Source of the DNA: an uncultured Prochlorococcus sp.
GTDB lineage: Bacteria > Cyanobacteriota > Cyanobacteriia > PCC-6307 > Cyanobiaceae
Reading direction: 5' to 3'
Length of the DNA stretch: 64,000 nucleotides
NCBI GenBank assembly: GCA_902564695.1
Contig: CACFCB010000003.1
Coordinates: 1-64,000 of the forward strand
Shown: positions 51,392 through 60,625 of the stretch, piece by piece
Layout: the number at the start of each line of letters is the position of its first letter
Position numbering within the stretch: position 1 is the stretch's first letter
Notes under the pieces: model-generated
Databases searched by the model: none
Seen by the model: only the letters and a program-made list of their open reading frames with translations
What the model was told of the DNA's origin: nothing
Translations under genes and position numbers: made by a program

Positions 51392-51769
51392 TCAACTAAA
51401 TCTAGCAATAATAGGATTTACAGCAACCTCAATAATAAAATAAGTAATTAAAATCCAAGAAATCATAAAAAAGACAAATAAACCGGTACCTCTTAAAAAA
51501 GGTTGGAAATAATTATTTGAATCGTCGCCCTCTAGCAAAGAAGTACATTCTTTAACTTGTGAATTAGCCAGACGATAATAATCAGAACCTGGCAACCTAT
51601 TATCAATATATAATTTACGTATATTTCTAATAACAGGCTCAGGCTTATCAGTTGTTAAAAAAGCGATCAATTCACCAGGCCTCAAATCAATTCTTGTCCT
51701 TTCAAGATTGTTAGTAAGCCCAATATTAAATAAATCACCATTTTGAATCAAATAAATATATGAAGTCAT
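51392..51769 (-). CDS. GIY-YIG/T5orf172-like domain with C-terminal TM helix
   Basis: SYIYLIQNGDLFNIGLTNNLERTRIDLRPGELI followed by FVFFMISWILITYFIIEVAV. Confidence 0.65.
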   Translation of the reverse strand: MTSYIYLIQNGDLFNIGLTNNLERTRIDLRPGELIAFLTTDKPEPVIRNIRKLYIDNRLPGSDYYRLANSQVKECTSLLEGDDSNNYFQPFLRGTGLFVFFMISWILITYFIIEVAVNPIIARFS

Positions 51770-51924
51770 ATTATTTTAAACGGTTGTATTATTTTAATAA
51801 TATATAGACTAAACCAATGAAAAGATATAAGTTTAACAAAACATAAAAAAGAGTAAAAATGAATTAATATAAAAAAAATAATAATTCTTTTAACTATTTT
51901 AAGGATAACGATAATATCTAAAGA

Positions 51925-52923
51925 TTATAATAGATAATCTTTGGTATATAGTTTTACAATCCTCCTAGAAGCATTAATTTCAATTGTCGTATCAGAATTA
52001 ATGCTAGATAGTGAATGTTGCGGAATTGATGATTGAATCATACGAATAAAATCAGCTAAATTCTTTCCTATTAAGGCAGAGCCTTTCATCTTCAACATTT
52101 CTAGCTCTTGTTGTGTTTTCCATTGAATTGTATTATTAAAGTCTGTAGATTTTAAATGAACGATTTTATCAAATTTATTCCAAATCTTACTGTAGTCTAA
52201 AAGTTTACTTTGAATAAGATTTCGATATTTTTTTTCCTCATAAGTTAATGATAAATTTATGTCATCAGATTCATATATATTTCCAGTTGGAAAATCAGAA
52301 ATTGGTTCACAACCAACAAACCATCCCTCTAAAATTATAATTTTTGTATTTATTTCCATCCATCCTGATCTATCACCCTTCCCATCCCTAAGGGACTTAT
52401 CAAAATGAGGACTTTTTAAAATACCAGTATCCATAAAAGTATCTAAAGCATAATTCAATAAATCTAAAGAATGACTTCCTGGGAAGCCTCTTGGAACATT
52501 CCAGGGATTCCCATGCATTGCAATATCCATTTCAATTCCAGGTAAATAGAAATCATCCAAAGATATAACCTTAATATCTAAATTCAAATCTTTAGCTACA
52601 TTATTAATCCATGATCCTAATGTAGATTTTCCAGAGCCAGGAAGTCCAGAAAAACCTATAATTTTTGGATAATTACACTTTTTAAGATATTCCTCTAAAA
52701 GTGAAAAAATTGGGAAAGACAAAGACCATTTCCAATCTAAATGAGTATTTCGCTGCCAATATCCTTCTATGATTGACTCTCTTTTAAAATTTGACCACTC
52801 CTCTAAAAAAAGTATTGGATCAATATTCAAACCTTCAAGGAAAGACTGATAAGAATCAAAATCAAAAAGAAATTCGTCTCTTATAAATCTAGGAAATACG
52901 GATTTAAAATCATTATTAATCAT
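51925..52923 (-). CDS. P-loop kinase, probable glycerate kinase (GLYK-like)
   Basis: IIGFSGLPGSGKSTLGSWINN (Walker A), ISLDDFYLPG, MHGNPWNVPRGFPGSHSLDLL, ILEGWFVGC. Confidence 0.85.
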   Translation of the reverse strand: MINNDFKSVFPRFIRDEFLFDFDSYQSFLEGLNIDPILFLEEWSNFKRESIIEGYWQRNTHLDWKWSLSFPIFSLLEEYLKKCNYPKIIGFSGLPGSGKSTLGSWINNVAKDLNLDIKVISLDDFYLPGIEMDIAMHGNPWNVPRGFPGSHSLDLLNYALDTFMDTGILKSPHFDKSLRDGKGDRSGWMEINTKIIILEGWFVGCEPISDFPTGNIYESDDINLSLTYEEKKYRNLIQSKLLDYSKIWNKFDKIVHLKSTDFNNTIQWKTQQELEMLKMKGSALIGKNLADFIRMIQSSIPQHSLSSINSDTTIEINASRRIVKLYTKDYLL

Positions 52924-52932
52924 TATTAATTA

Positions 52933-53724
52933 TTATATATTTTTTAAAATCTCTTCTATGCTATTTGACCAACCCTTAGCATGTGGAGCATTAGCTAATC
53001 TAAATAGACCATTATCAATACCACTTTGCAAATACTTATTAGGTCCATTTCTACCTGGTATTACAATAGATATATCTGCATATTCAAGTAACGGAAGATC
53101 ATTTTGAGAATCACCAAGGGCAATAATATTTACATCTTCTTTATTTAAATACAGCTTTAACTTATTAACAGCTTCCCCTTTATGACTTAAATTAGATAAA
53201 AGGTGACTCATCCGATTCCCCTTAAATATATGTACATTATAATTATTACAGAGAGTTATTAGCTTATCAAAAATTTCATCAGGTGGATTCAAGAAAGGAA
53301 CACTCCAATGTCTATCTAAAGCTCTAATAATTTCATTATTAGATAAACCTGTAAGATCGAAAATTTCTTCATTGCTTAAATCATTTAAAGGTATTAAACG
53401 GTAGCCAACTTCATTAGATAAATTGGATAAAATTATCTTTAATTCTAAATAACTTTTTCCTAAGATTAATTCCCACTCAGATGAATCATTATTACTAATC
53501 CCATAAACCGCAGCACCATTTTCAACAATATAAGGATCAAATAATCCATTTTCTTGTCTAAAATACCTAACCTCAGAAGCAGTTTTACTAGTACAAGGAA
53601 TTACAGGAATTGATAAATCAGCTAACAGGCTTAAAGTCTTTTTGGCAGGTGAAATATCATAGTTCTCATCCATTAATGTTCCATCTAAATCAGTAACTAT
53701 CCAATATTTTGAATCATTTGGCAT
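52933..53724 (-). CDS. gpgP: HAD phosphatase, glucosyl-/mannosyl-3-phosphoglycerate phosphatase
   Basis: IVTDLDGTLMDENYDISPA, IPCTSKTASEVRYFR, IALGDSQNDLPLLEYADISIVI. Confidence 0.85.
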   Translation of the reverse strand: MPNDSKYWIVTDLDGTLMDENYDISPAKKTLSLLADLSIPVIPCTSKTASEVRYFRQENGLFDPYIVENGAAVYGISNNDSSEWELILGKSYLELKIILSNLSNEVGYRLIPLNDLSNEEIFDLTGLSNNEIIRALDRHWSVPFLNPPDEIFDKLITLCNNYNVHIFKGNRMSHLLSNLSHKGEAVNKLKLYLNKEDVNIIALGDSQNDLPLLEYADISIVIPGRNGPNKYLQSGIDNGLFRLANAPHAKGWSNSIEEILKNI

Positions 53725-53729
53725 AAAAA

Positions 53730-55481
53730 CTAATTCATCAATGATATCCAGACTACTTGATAAGGATTAAGTTTAAAATTATTAGGGTCTAAATAAGAAC
53801 CTGTAATATTATCTAACAAACGCATATTAGAAAAATCTTTGAACAATTCAATTTCATTTGACAAATGAACCCATAAGACGTTATCCGATATATTACAAAA
53901 GACAAAAACTCTATCTTCAGCTGAACCTCTTTTAATAACAACACAATTAGGAATATTAGTTTTTAAACATTCCATTAATGCTTCAGGGTGAAATGCCTTG
54001 AGTCGTCCTCTTACTTTAATAATATGACTAAGGTATGAAATATTTCTACTAGCTGGAGAATCAAATTTTTTTAATCTTTCAAGTAATTTATTTGCCTCAA
54101 ATTTCTCTCGATTTAAATCTCTCCTTTGACCAGTTTTCCTAAAAGTATCTAAGTCATTAGGTGAAGCTAGAATTGTTGGAAGATAAAAAGCTGGAACCCC
54201 TTTTAATGACAAGGTAAATAGTTGACTGAGCAAGAATCTTTCAAATTGAAAGAGAGTAATATCTGATCCAATATCTGACATAGCACTCCACCAACTAATG
54301 TTTAATTCATAAGGCTGATCTTGACCGTTTGACAGACGTCTATGACTAACAAGACCCCCTCGTTTTTCTGACTCAACCAAAAGTTTGTGTATTCTGTCAT
54401 TTTCCATCATTCCTTCTAATGCCCTCAAGCCAATTCCGTCGTGAGAAGAAGTAAAATTAAGAAGTGATGTATTTTTTGGGAGATTATTCCAATTAGATAT
54501 CCATTTATTTAATAAGTCTGTTTGGCCGGTATAAATAGCTTCTAATAATAAAGGAGGAAGAGTAAAGTTATAAGCTAGGTTAGCCTCATTTCCATCAATT
54601 AAATAAGAAAGATTTTCAGTTTCAGGAACATTTGTTTCTGTAATTAATACCGAAGTCGGTTTAATAGCTTTCAAACATTTATTTAATAGTTTCACAATTG
54701 AATGTACTGGTTTTAAATGTAAGCATGTAGTATGAGGTTCTTTCCAAATAAAAGCAATTGCATCTAATCGAATCCAGTCAGCACCATTATTTACATATTT
54801 AACTAATAATTTTAAAAATTCCAAAAATATATAAGGATTTTTCCAATCAACATCTATTTGATCAGGGCCAAACGTAGTCCATACATTTTTAAAACCATTA
54901 TTAGTTTTTATATTAGTAAATAGAGAAGAGTTCCTTGGTCTAATAACTTGCTCCCAAATGTCAATTTGTGAGGGTGCAACTATGTAATTACATCCAGGTT
55001 TATCTGAATTTATAAATTGATGAACCCAAGGATGAGAAGAAGAGACATGATTTAATACAAGATCAGCCATTATCTTGTAATTTTTTGATATATTTTTTAA
55101 ATCATTCCAACTTCCAAATGATTCGTCTATTTTTTCATGACTAGATACAGCAAACCCACCATCACTTGAAGAAGGTAAAAAAGGTAAAATATGTATCACT
55201 GAGGAAAGACCACTCAATCTACTCTTTAAAAATTCGTCTAATGTTTTTAAAGTTGATTCATTTTCCCTATAAATTGAATCTGGGTAAGTAATCAAAATAA
55301 CACTTGAGGAATCCCAAATCGAATCAATTTCTGCTTCATTGATTCCTCTATTAACACGATATGGATCCAAAATCTGCAACAATTGAGACCACACTAAATT
55401 GATTTCTTCTTCAGAGTGACCATGGTAAATTTCCCTGAGAGATACTCTCAACTCTTCTAATTCTCTATCCAACTCAGACAC
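53730..55481 (-). CDS. GH13 sucrose-phosphorylase-like enzyme, probable glucosylglycerate phosphorylase
   Basis: IMADLVLNHVSSSHPW, GADWIRLDAIAFIWKEPHTTCLHLKPVHSIVKLL, VLITETNVPE, FTSSHDGIGLRALEG. Confidence 0.82.
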   Translation of the reverse strand: MSELDRELEELRVSLREIYHGHSEEEINLVWSQLLQILDPYRVNRGINEAEIDSIWDSSSVILITYPDSIYRENESTLKTLDEFLKSRLSGLSSVIHILPFLPSSSDGGFAVSSHEKIDESFGSWNDLKNISKNYKIMADLVLNHVSSSHPWVHQFINSDKPGCNYIVAPSQIDIWEQVIRPRNSSLFTNIKTNNGFKNVWTTFGPDQIDVDWKNPYIFLEFLKLLVKYVNNGADWIRLDAIAFIWKEPHTTCLHLKPVHSIVKLLNKCLKAIKPTSVLITETNVPETENLSYLIDGNEANLAYNFTLPPLLLEAIYTGQTDLLNKWISNWNNLPKNTSLLNFTSSHDGIGLRALEGMMENDRIHKLLVESEKRGGLVSHRRLSNGQDQPYELNISWWSAMSDIGSDITLFQFERFLLSQLFTLSLKGVPAFYLPTILASPNDLDTFRKTGQRRDLNREKFEANKLLERLKKFDSPASRNISYLSHIIKVRGRLKAFHPEALMECLKTNIPNCVVIKRGSAEDRVFVFCNISDNVLWVHLSNEIELFKDFSNMRLLDNITGSYLDPNNFKLNPYQVVWISLMN

Positions 55482-55550
55482 TCTTTAAAGGAAACAATCT
55501 TCACTACTTCATCGTAGCTCCCACCTTGAATCTGTAGCACTTTTTATTGA

Positions 55551-56738
55551 ATGGATTTTCAGCAAGGTTTAATTACAACAATTCATGAGTATGGATTAGC
55601 AAAAGATCCAGTTACTCAATTAAATAAAGACTTACTAAAGCGTCCAACAACAATACTTATCCCATGCCTTTTTGATGAATTCAGTAGGCCTGCATTAAAA
55701 CTAATAAAAAGCACATTAAAGGAATTAAAAAATTTAAATCAACTTGTCATAGCCTTAGCAGCAAACAATAAAAATGAAGTTTTACAAGCTAGAAAATATT
55801 TCAATGAGATGCCATTCCCAGTTCATGTCCAGTGGACAAATAGTCCTTCTGTAATTGAATTGCTAAAAGATCAAGAAAAAAATGGTCTTGATCTATTGGG
55901 TGTTCCTGGAAAAGGCTGGGCAGTTTGGCAAGGGGTGGGCGTGAGTACAAAAAGCTCTGAAGTAGTAGCGTTATTTGATGCTGATATCAGAACATTTAAC
56001 TCATTCTATCCAACAAGAATGTTGACTCCATTGTTAGAAAAGTCTAATGGAATTTCTTATGTGAAAGCATTTTATAGTCGTTTATCCCTTGAAACCAATG
56101 CTCTTCAAGGAAGGGCAACGAGATTATTTGTAGGACCATTGCTTTCAAGTTTGGAACAATTAATTGGTAATGCTCCATTCCTGCAATATTTACAATCTTT
56201 TAGATACCCCCTCGCTGGTGAATTTGGCTTTACAAGTGACCTAGCAATGAACTTAAGAATCCCCTGTGATTGGGGTTTAGAAATAGGTCTACTCTCAGAA
56301 GTTTATAAAAATGTAAGGATATCTAGAATCGCACAAGTAGATCTTGGGATTTTCGACCATAAACATAAAGAAATAGGTACAAAAGCGAGTGAGGGTCTAC
56401 AAAAAATGTGTACTGAAATTTTATCAAGCGTATTACGAGGTTTAATGGAGCATCAAGCTGAAACACTTAGTAGTTCACAACTAGCAAATTTAGAAGTTTT
56501 ATATAGAAGAGTTGGAGAAGATAGAGTTAAACAATTTAGTTTAGATTCATCTGTAAATCAGTTACCATATAGCAGACATAAAGAAGAACTAGCTGTACAT
56601 ACTTTTGGAAAATTATTAAGGCCTGCAATTAATAAATTCCTCGAATCACCTGTAAAACAACAATTACCTTGTTGGTCAAGAGTTTTAGATTGTGAAAGTA
56701 AATTACAAGATGATTTAGAATTAGCAGGTGGGAAATGA
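55551..56738 (+). CDS. gpgS: Glucosyl-3-phosphoglycerate synthase
   Basis: GVPGKGWAVWQGVGVS, VVALFDADIRTFNSFYPTRMLTPLL, FPLAGEFGF-like YPLAGEFGFTSDLAM. Confidence 0.9.
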   Translation: MDFQQGLITTIHEYGLAKDPVTQLNKDLLKRPTTILIPCLFDEFSRPALKLIKSTLKELKNLNQLVIALAANNKNEVLQARKYFNEMPFPVHVQWTNSPSVIELLKDQEKNGLDLLGVPGKGWAVWQGVGVSTKSSEVVALFDADIRTFNSFYPTRMLTPLLEKSNGISYVKAFYSRLSLETNALQGRATRLFVGPLLSSLEQLIGNAPFLQYLQSFRYPLAGEFGFTSDLAMNLRIPCDWGLEIGLLSEVYKNVRISRIAQVDLGIFDHKHKEIGTKASEGLQKMCTEILSSVLRGLMEHQAETLSSSQLANLEVLYRRVGEDRVKQFSLDSSVNQLPYSRHKEELAVHTFGKLLRPAINKFLESPVKQQLPCWSRVLDCESKLQDDLELAGGK

Positions 56739-56758
56739 AAATTATTTAAATAAAATAT

Positions 56759-57529
56759 TTAAAATAAGGCCTTAATAATTAATGATAAACCAACGAAGAA
56801 AGAAACAATTTGAAAAATTCGCTTAATAAATATAGAACCTTTAATAATAGAAAAATAGGCACCAAGATATCCTCCAATTAGAGAACCTAAAATCAAAATA
56901 GGTATATAATTCCAAATAATATTACCACTTAGGCCTAAAGAAAATGCACCAATACCATTCCAGAAAATACCAACAAAAACTAGTGTATAAGCAACAGAAA
57001 GAGTAAATGATAATTTAAATACAGAAATCATCCAAACTGTAACAAACAACCCTGTACCAGATGAAAGATATCCATTGAGAAAACCAATAATAAATAGACC
57101 AGAAGAACCAAGAATTAAATTAGATTTAGTTAGCTTTATAGATTGGGATAGATTACCAAAATTATTATTAATTAAGGAATATAGGCTAAGGGCTAAAGTT
57201 AATAACCCTAATAAAAGGGTAGAAAATTCTGAAGTTGAAATTGAAGCCATATTAGCTCCAAGAAGAACACCTGGTATACCAGAAATTAAGATTAATAAAG
57301 TATAATTCACCTTGAAATTATTTCTCTTTATATGAGGAACAGAAGCACCAATACCTAGAGCAACACTAGCAACCTTATGGGTTGCTAGTGCTTTAGAAAA
57401 AGGTAATCCAAAAAATAATAAAGCTGGGAGTTGTATTAAGCCAGCCCCTCCACCTGAAAGCGCTGAAATAAAGTTAGAAAATATAGATATAAAAAACAAG
57501 CAAGACTGGGAGAAAATATCAGTATTCAT
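56759..57529 (-). CDS. TauE/SafE family membrane protein
   Basis: ALSGGGAGLIQLPALLFFGLPFSKALATHKVASVALG, SGTGLFVTVWMI. Confidence 0.88.
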   Translation of the reverse strand: MNTDIFSQSCLFFISIFSNFISALSGGGAGLIQLPALLFFGLPFSKALATHKVASVALGIGASVPHIKRNNFKVNYTLLILISGIPGVLLGANMASISTSEFSTLLLGLLTLALSLYSLINNNFGNLSQSIKLTKSNLILGSSGLFIIGFLNGYLSSGTGLFVTVWMISVFKLSFTLSVAYTLVFVGIFWNGIGAFSLGLSGNIIWNYIPILILGSLIGGYLGAYFSIIKGSIFIKRIFQIVSFFVGLSLIIKALF

Positions 57530-57577
57530 CTTTAATAATATAAAAAGACATATAAAGAATCCCTAATTTTTTTTTAA

Positions 57578-57793
57578 CTAAATATTCTTAATTATTTCTC
57601 GCCGTATCAAGTCAATACAATTGGGATGTTCATGAATATATCTATTGAATTCCATAGCGAGCAATCTTGCCTCGTATGCATCACATGCATAAAAACAATT
57701 TTCAAATCGTTGATTATCACAGTCTCTATAATGGACTGTGTAAGGCCTTAAGTCTGACACTGGAATTGCAAATTGATTTTGATTCATTTTCAA
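57578..57793 (-). CDS. Hypothetical conserved protein
   Basis: RPYTVHYRDCDNQRFENCFYACDAYEARLLAMEFNRYIHEHPNCIDLI. Confidence 0.6.
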   Translation of the reverse strand: MKMNQNQFAIPVSDLRPYTVHYRDCDNQRFENCFYACDAYEARLLAMEFNRYIHEHPNCIDLIRREIIKNI

Positions 57794-57942
57794 CTTATAT
57801 TCCTTTTTTAGTTATGCATCCATTTGAAAAATTTTTCTACAGATATCTTGTAACCCAAATAAATTAAAAATCATTTTAAAAAAAAATCAATTGGCTAAAA
57901 ATAAGGTATGAAAGATTAAATTAATAATTAAAACTAATTAAC

Positions 57943-58134
57943 ATGTCAAAATTATCGGAAATAGATCTAGGGTCTACTTTATTATCTACGTTTATTTTTG
58001 TAGGATATGTTGCAACAGCTTTGGTAATAATAAGAATAACAATTATAGGAATAAACTATATAAAAGTAAATTTCCTACCAGAAGAAAATGAGATTGAACC
58101 TGAAAAAAGTGAAAATAAAAGCAAGGGTTTTTAA
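57943..58134 (+). CDS. Hypothetical single-TM protein
   Basis: 63-aa ORF with TM helix and acidic/Lys tail. Confidence 0.55.
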   Translation: MSKLSEIDLGSTLLSTFIFVGYVATALVIIRITIIGINYIKVNFLPEENEIEPEKSENKSKGF

Positions 58135-58248
58135 AATAAGCGTAGTCATATAAGGAAGTTTCTAAGAATCCTCAAACACAATGATTAGTAGGTATATACT
58201 AAATTCAGTCAACGATAAAATATGTTAATTTAGATAAATCTAAAGTCA

Positions 58249-58653
58249 GTGATAATGAAAACGAACGAACTAATACCAATTGGTACAAAAATAAAAGTGG
58301 ATAAAACAAAATTAAAAAATGTGCTCCCTAAAAAACTAATAGATGATTTGCCAGAAATAATACTCGGTAAAGTAATTGATTACAAGATGACAGATGGTAT
58401 GGATATTGGTTATGTTTTACATACTGAAAGAAATATGAAGATATGGATTTTTAATAATGAACTAGATCAAGAAACAAGAAAGAAATTCAATCTTAACGAG
58501 ACATATAGATTTAGGGATGATAGTAAAAATCAACTTTCTTTGTGGAAAGACTCAATCAACTATGAATTGACTGGAACCAAAAAAATTCAAACACTGTTTA
58601 ATCCAATTAATTTGTTTTCGTGGCTCATATTTACTTTAAAAGATATTTTTTAA
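58249..58653 (+). CDS. Hypothetical protein
   Basis: 134-aa ORF with structured, non-repetitive sequence. Confidence 0.6.
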   Translation: MIMKTNELIPIGTKIKVDKTKLKNVLPKKLIDDLPEIILGKVIDYKMTDGMDIGYVLHTERNMKIWIFNNELDQETRKKFNLNETYRFRDDSKNQLSLWKDSINYELTGTKKIQTLFNPINLFSWLIFTLKDIF

Positions 58654-58657
58654 AGAT

Positions 58658-58948
58658 TTACTCAACTTGCCTTTTCATAATTAGAAATAACATCGTCCCA
58701 ATTCTGATTGACTCTGAAAGTTCCCATTGATCAAGACCCTTTTTATTTAAAAATTTGCTGAGCTGAATGGCTGGATGGTCTGAATTTTCATTCTCTTTAT
58801 ACTGATCTGGGAATTGATCTTTAAGGAAACCAGGACTTAGAGAGCCTTTGAGCTTTTCACTAGCAACTTCAGGGTTTGAGACTTCAGAACTTTTGTTTGA
58901 TGAATCATCTACGTTTAGATGAACTACATGATATTCCCACTTCATCAA
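58658..58948 (-). CDS. DUF4177-like hypothetical protein
   Basis: MKWEYHVVHLNVDD...FLNKKGLDQWELSESIRIGTMLFLIMKRQ pattern. Confidence 0.6.
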   Translation of the reverse strand: MMKWEYHVVHLNVDDSSNKSSEVSNPEVASEKLKGSLSPGFLKDQFPDQYKENENSDHPAIQLSKFLNKKGLDQWELSESIRIGTMLFLIMKRQVE

Positions 58949-59085
58949 TATAGATTTTTAATAATAACTATTATACATAAATTATCTAAAATATTTTCAT
59001 TATACTCAGATTTCAAAATAGTTAAAAATCTAAAATTTAACCAATAAGAGATTAATATGAAAAAATAAATATCTAATTAAGAATC

Positions 59086-59253
59086 GTGGAAGGATTTGAT
59101 CCAGCAATTAATTATGGTCCAAATGATGCTGGCATATCGGCTCTAACGATAGTTTTAGGAATAATTGGATTAATAGTTTTTTTGTGGTTATTTGGAGAAA
59201 TATACTCACAGATAACTAGATTTTTTCAAAACAATAATAAAAATGATAAATAA
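59086..59253 (+). CDS. Hypothetical 55-aa single-TM protein (GTG start)
   Basis: VEGFDPAINYGPNDAGISALTIVLGIIGLIVFLWLFGEIYSQITRFFQNNNKNDK*. Confidence 0.55.
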   Translation: MEGFDPAINYGPNDAGISALTIVLGIIGLIVFLWLFGEIYSQITRFFQNNNKNDK

Positions 59254-59416
59254 TACCAAGAGTATATCAAATGTTTAACTCTCAAAAATTTATAATATTT
59301 GTATAAATAATCATTAAAAATTTCCAAACATAATCCACTTGTTAATTATTGCAAACTATAAAAACAAAACATTAATACCTGTAGTATTTTAACAAATATT
59401 CTAATAGTGATTTATT

Positions 59417-59536
59417 ATGTTGGCTTCATTAATGGTTCACGACTGGGCAACTCCCTTAAACCTTTCAGCGCCGATAGCAGGGATACTTACAATTGGAGGC
59501 TTTATGGGTTATTACAGTTTATCTAGAAAATTTTAA
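59417..59536 (+). CDS. Hypothetical 39-aa single-TM protein
   Basis: MLASLMVHDWATPLNLSAPIAGILTIGGFMGYYSLSRKF*. Confidence 0.5.
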   Translation: MLASLMVHDWATPLNLSAPIAGILTIGGFMGYYSLSRKF

Positions 59537-59578
59537 AATAAAACTATTAAATTTTGATGATAGTTTAAAAGCCAATTT

Positions 59579-59965
59579 ATGAAGAAATTGAACTGGATAG
59601 AGTTTGAAAAATGTGTATATTATATATATAACAAATGTAAAAATAAAAAATTTAATGGTGTTTATGGTTTCCCAAGAGGCGGGCTATGCTTGGCTGTTGC
59701 GTTAAGTCATTCACTTGAAATACCTTTATTAGAAAAACCAGAAAATAATTGTCTTATAGTTGATGATACTTATGAAACAGGCTACACACTTAATAAAATC
59801 AAATATTTAAAAGGAATAGAGGCTCATGTATGGATTAGTAAAACTGAGCCAACCTGGTGGAAGGCTTATAAAATCTACAATAAAGATGAATGGGTTGTTT
59901 TTCCTTGGGAAAACAGTAATAATTCAAATAATGATAAAGACTTATATTACAAATCCAGAAATTAA
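59579..59965 (+). CDS. Phosphoribosyltransferase-fold protein
   Basis: GVYGFPRGGLCLAVALSHSLEIPLL...NCLIVDDTYETGYTLNKIK (PRPP-binding motif). Confidence 0.75.
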   Translation: MKKLNWIEFEKCVYYIYNKCKNKKFNGVYGFPRGGLCLAVALSHSLEIPLLEKPENNCLIVDDTYETGYTLNKIKYLKGIEAHVWISKTEPTWWKAYKIYNKDEWVVFPWENSNNSNNDKDLYYKSRN

Positions 59966-59970
59966 TACAC

Positions 59971-60477
59971 CTACCACATTAATTTCCTTGATTTATTTAT
60001 ATTTTTTGTAGAGCAGATTGGCCTATAACTTAATATCTTTTCTAATTTTACTGCAAAACTATATATATTTCCCTTTAGCCCTTTATTAATAAAAATATTT
60101 TTGGTTTTTAACTGCTTTCTAAAAGTTAAAAGTCTGATATATTTTCTCCATAAATACTCATCAGAAAAATTATATGCCCATAAATCAAAAATATCTTCTA
60201 TTACATTCAATGGAATTTCAGAGGAGTATCCCTCTGGAGGACTTTCAAAAACATAACCATCATTTCGAGAATCAGAAACAAGTAACTCCAAGGTAGCAAT
60301 AATTGCTTTTTTTACTTGAATTGCAGCATCAATACCAAATAATTCTTTTCTATAACACTCAAGAAGTTTTATGTTTAAAGGATTGACAATATCAACATTT
60401 TCAGAATAGTTAATAACCCAGAAACCTATATCAGAAGTAACTCCTGAAGCCAAGTATAGATATACAGATTTCGACAT
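59971..60477 (-). CDS. Hypothetical protein
   Basis: 168-aa ORF, no recognised motif. Confidence 0.6.
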   Translation of the reverse strand: MSKSVYLYLASGVTSDIGFWVINYSENVDIVNPLNIKLLECYRKELFGIDAAIQVKKAIIATLELLVSDSRNDGYVFESPPEGYSSEIPLNVIEDIFDLWAYNFSDEYLWRKYIRLLTFRKQLKTKNIFINKGLKGNIYSFAVKLEKILSYRPICSTKNINKSRKLMW

Positions 60478-60625
60478 TAATTTATTTCTATGAAAGCTTG
60501 ACTAGAATTAGATCTCAAAAACAAGATAAATTAATAAAGTTTCAAATATGAAAATAATAATGTTTATTTACAAAAATTGAAAAATTTATTTTTATAGCAA
60601 AAATAAAAAAGTTATTCCAAAATAT

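Noticed and set aside
57667-57867. 66-aa plus-strand ORF overlapping 57578-57793
   Set aside because: The opposite-strand ORF has the more protein-like sequence and a plausible start; the plus frame looks like an antisense artefact.
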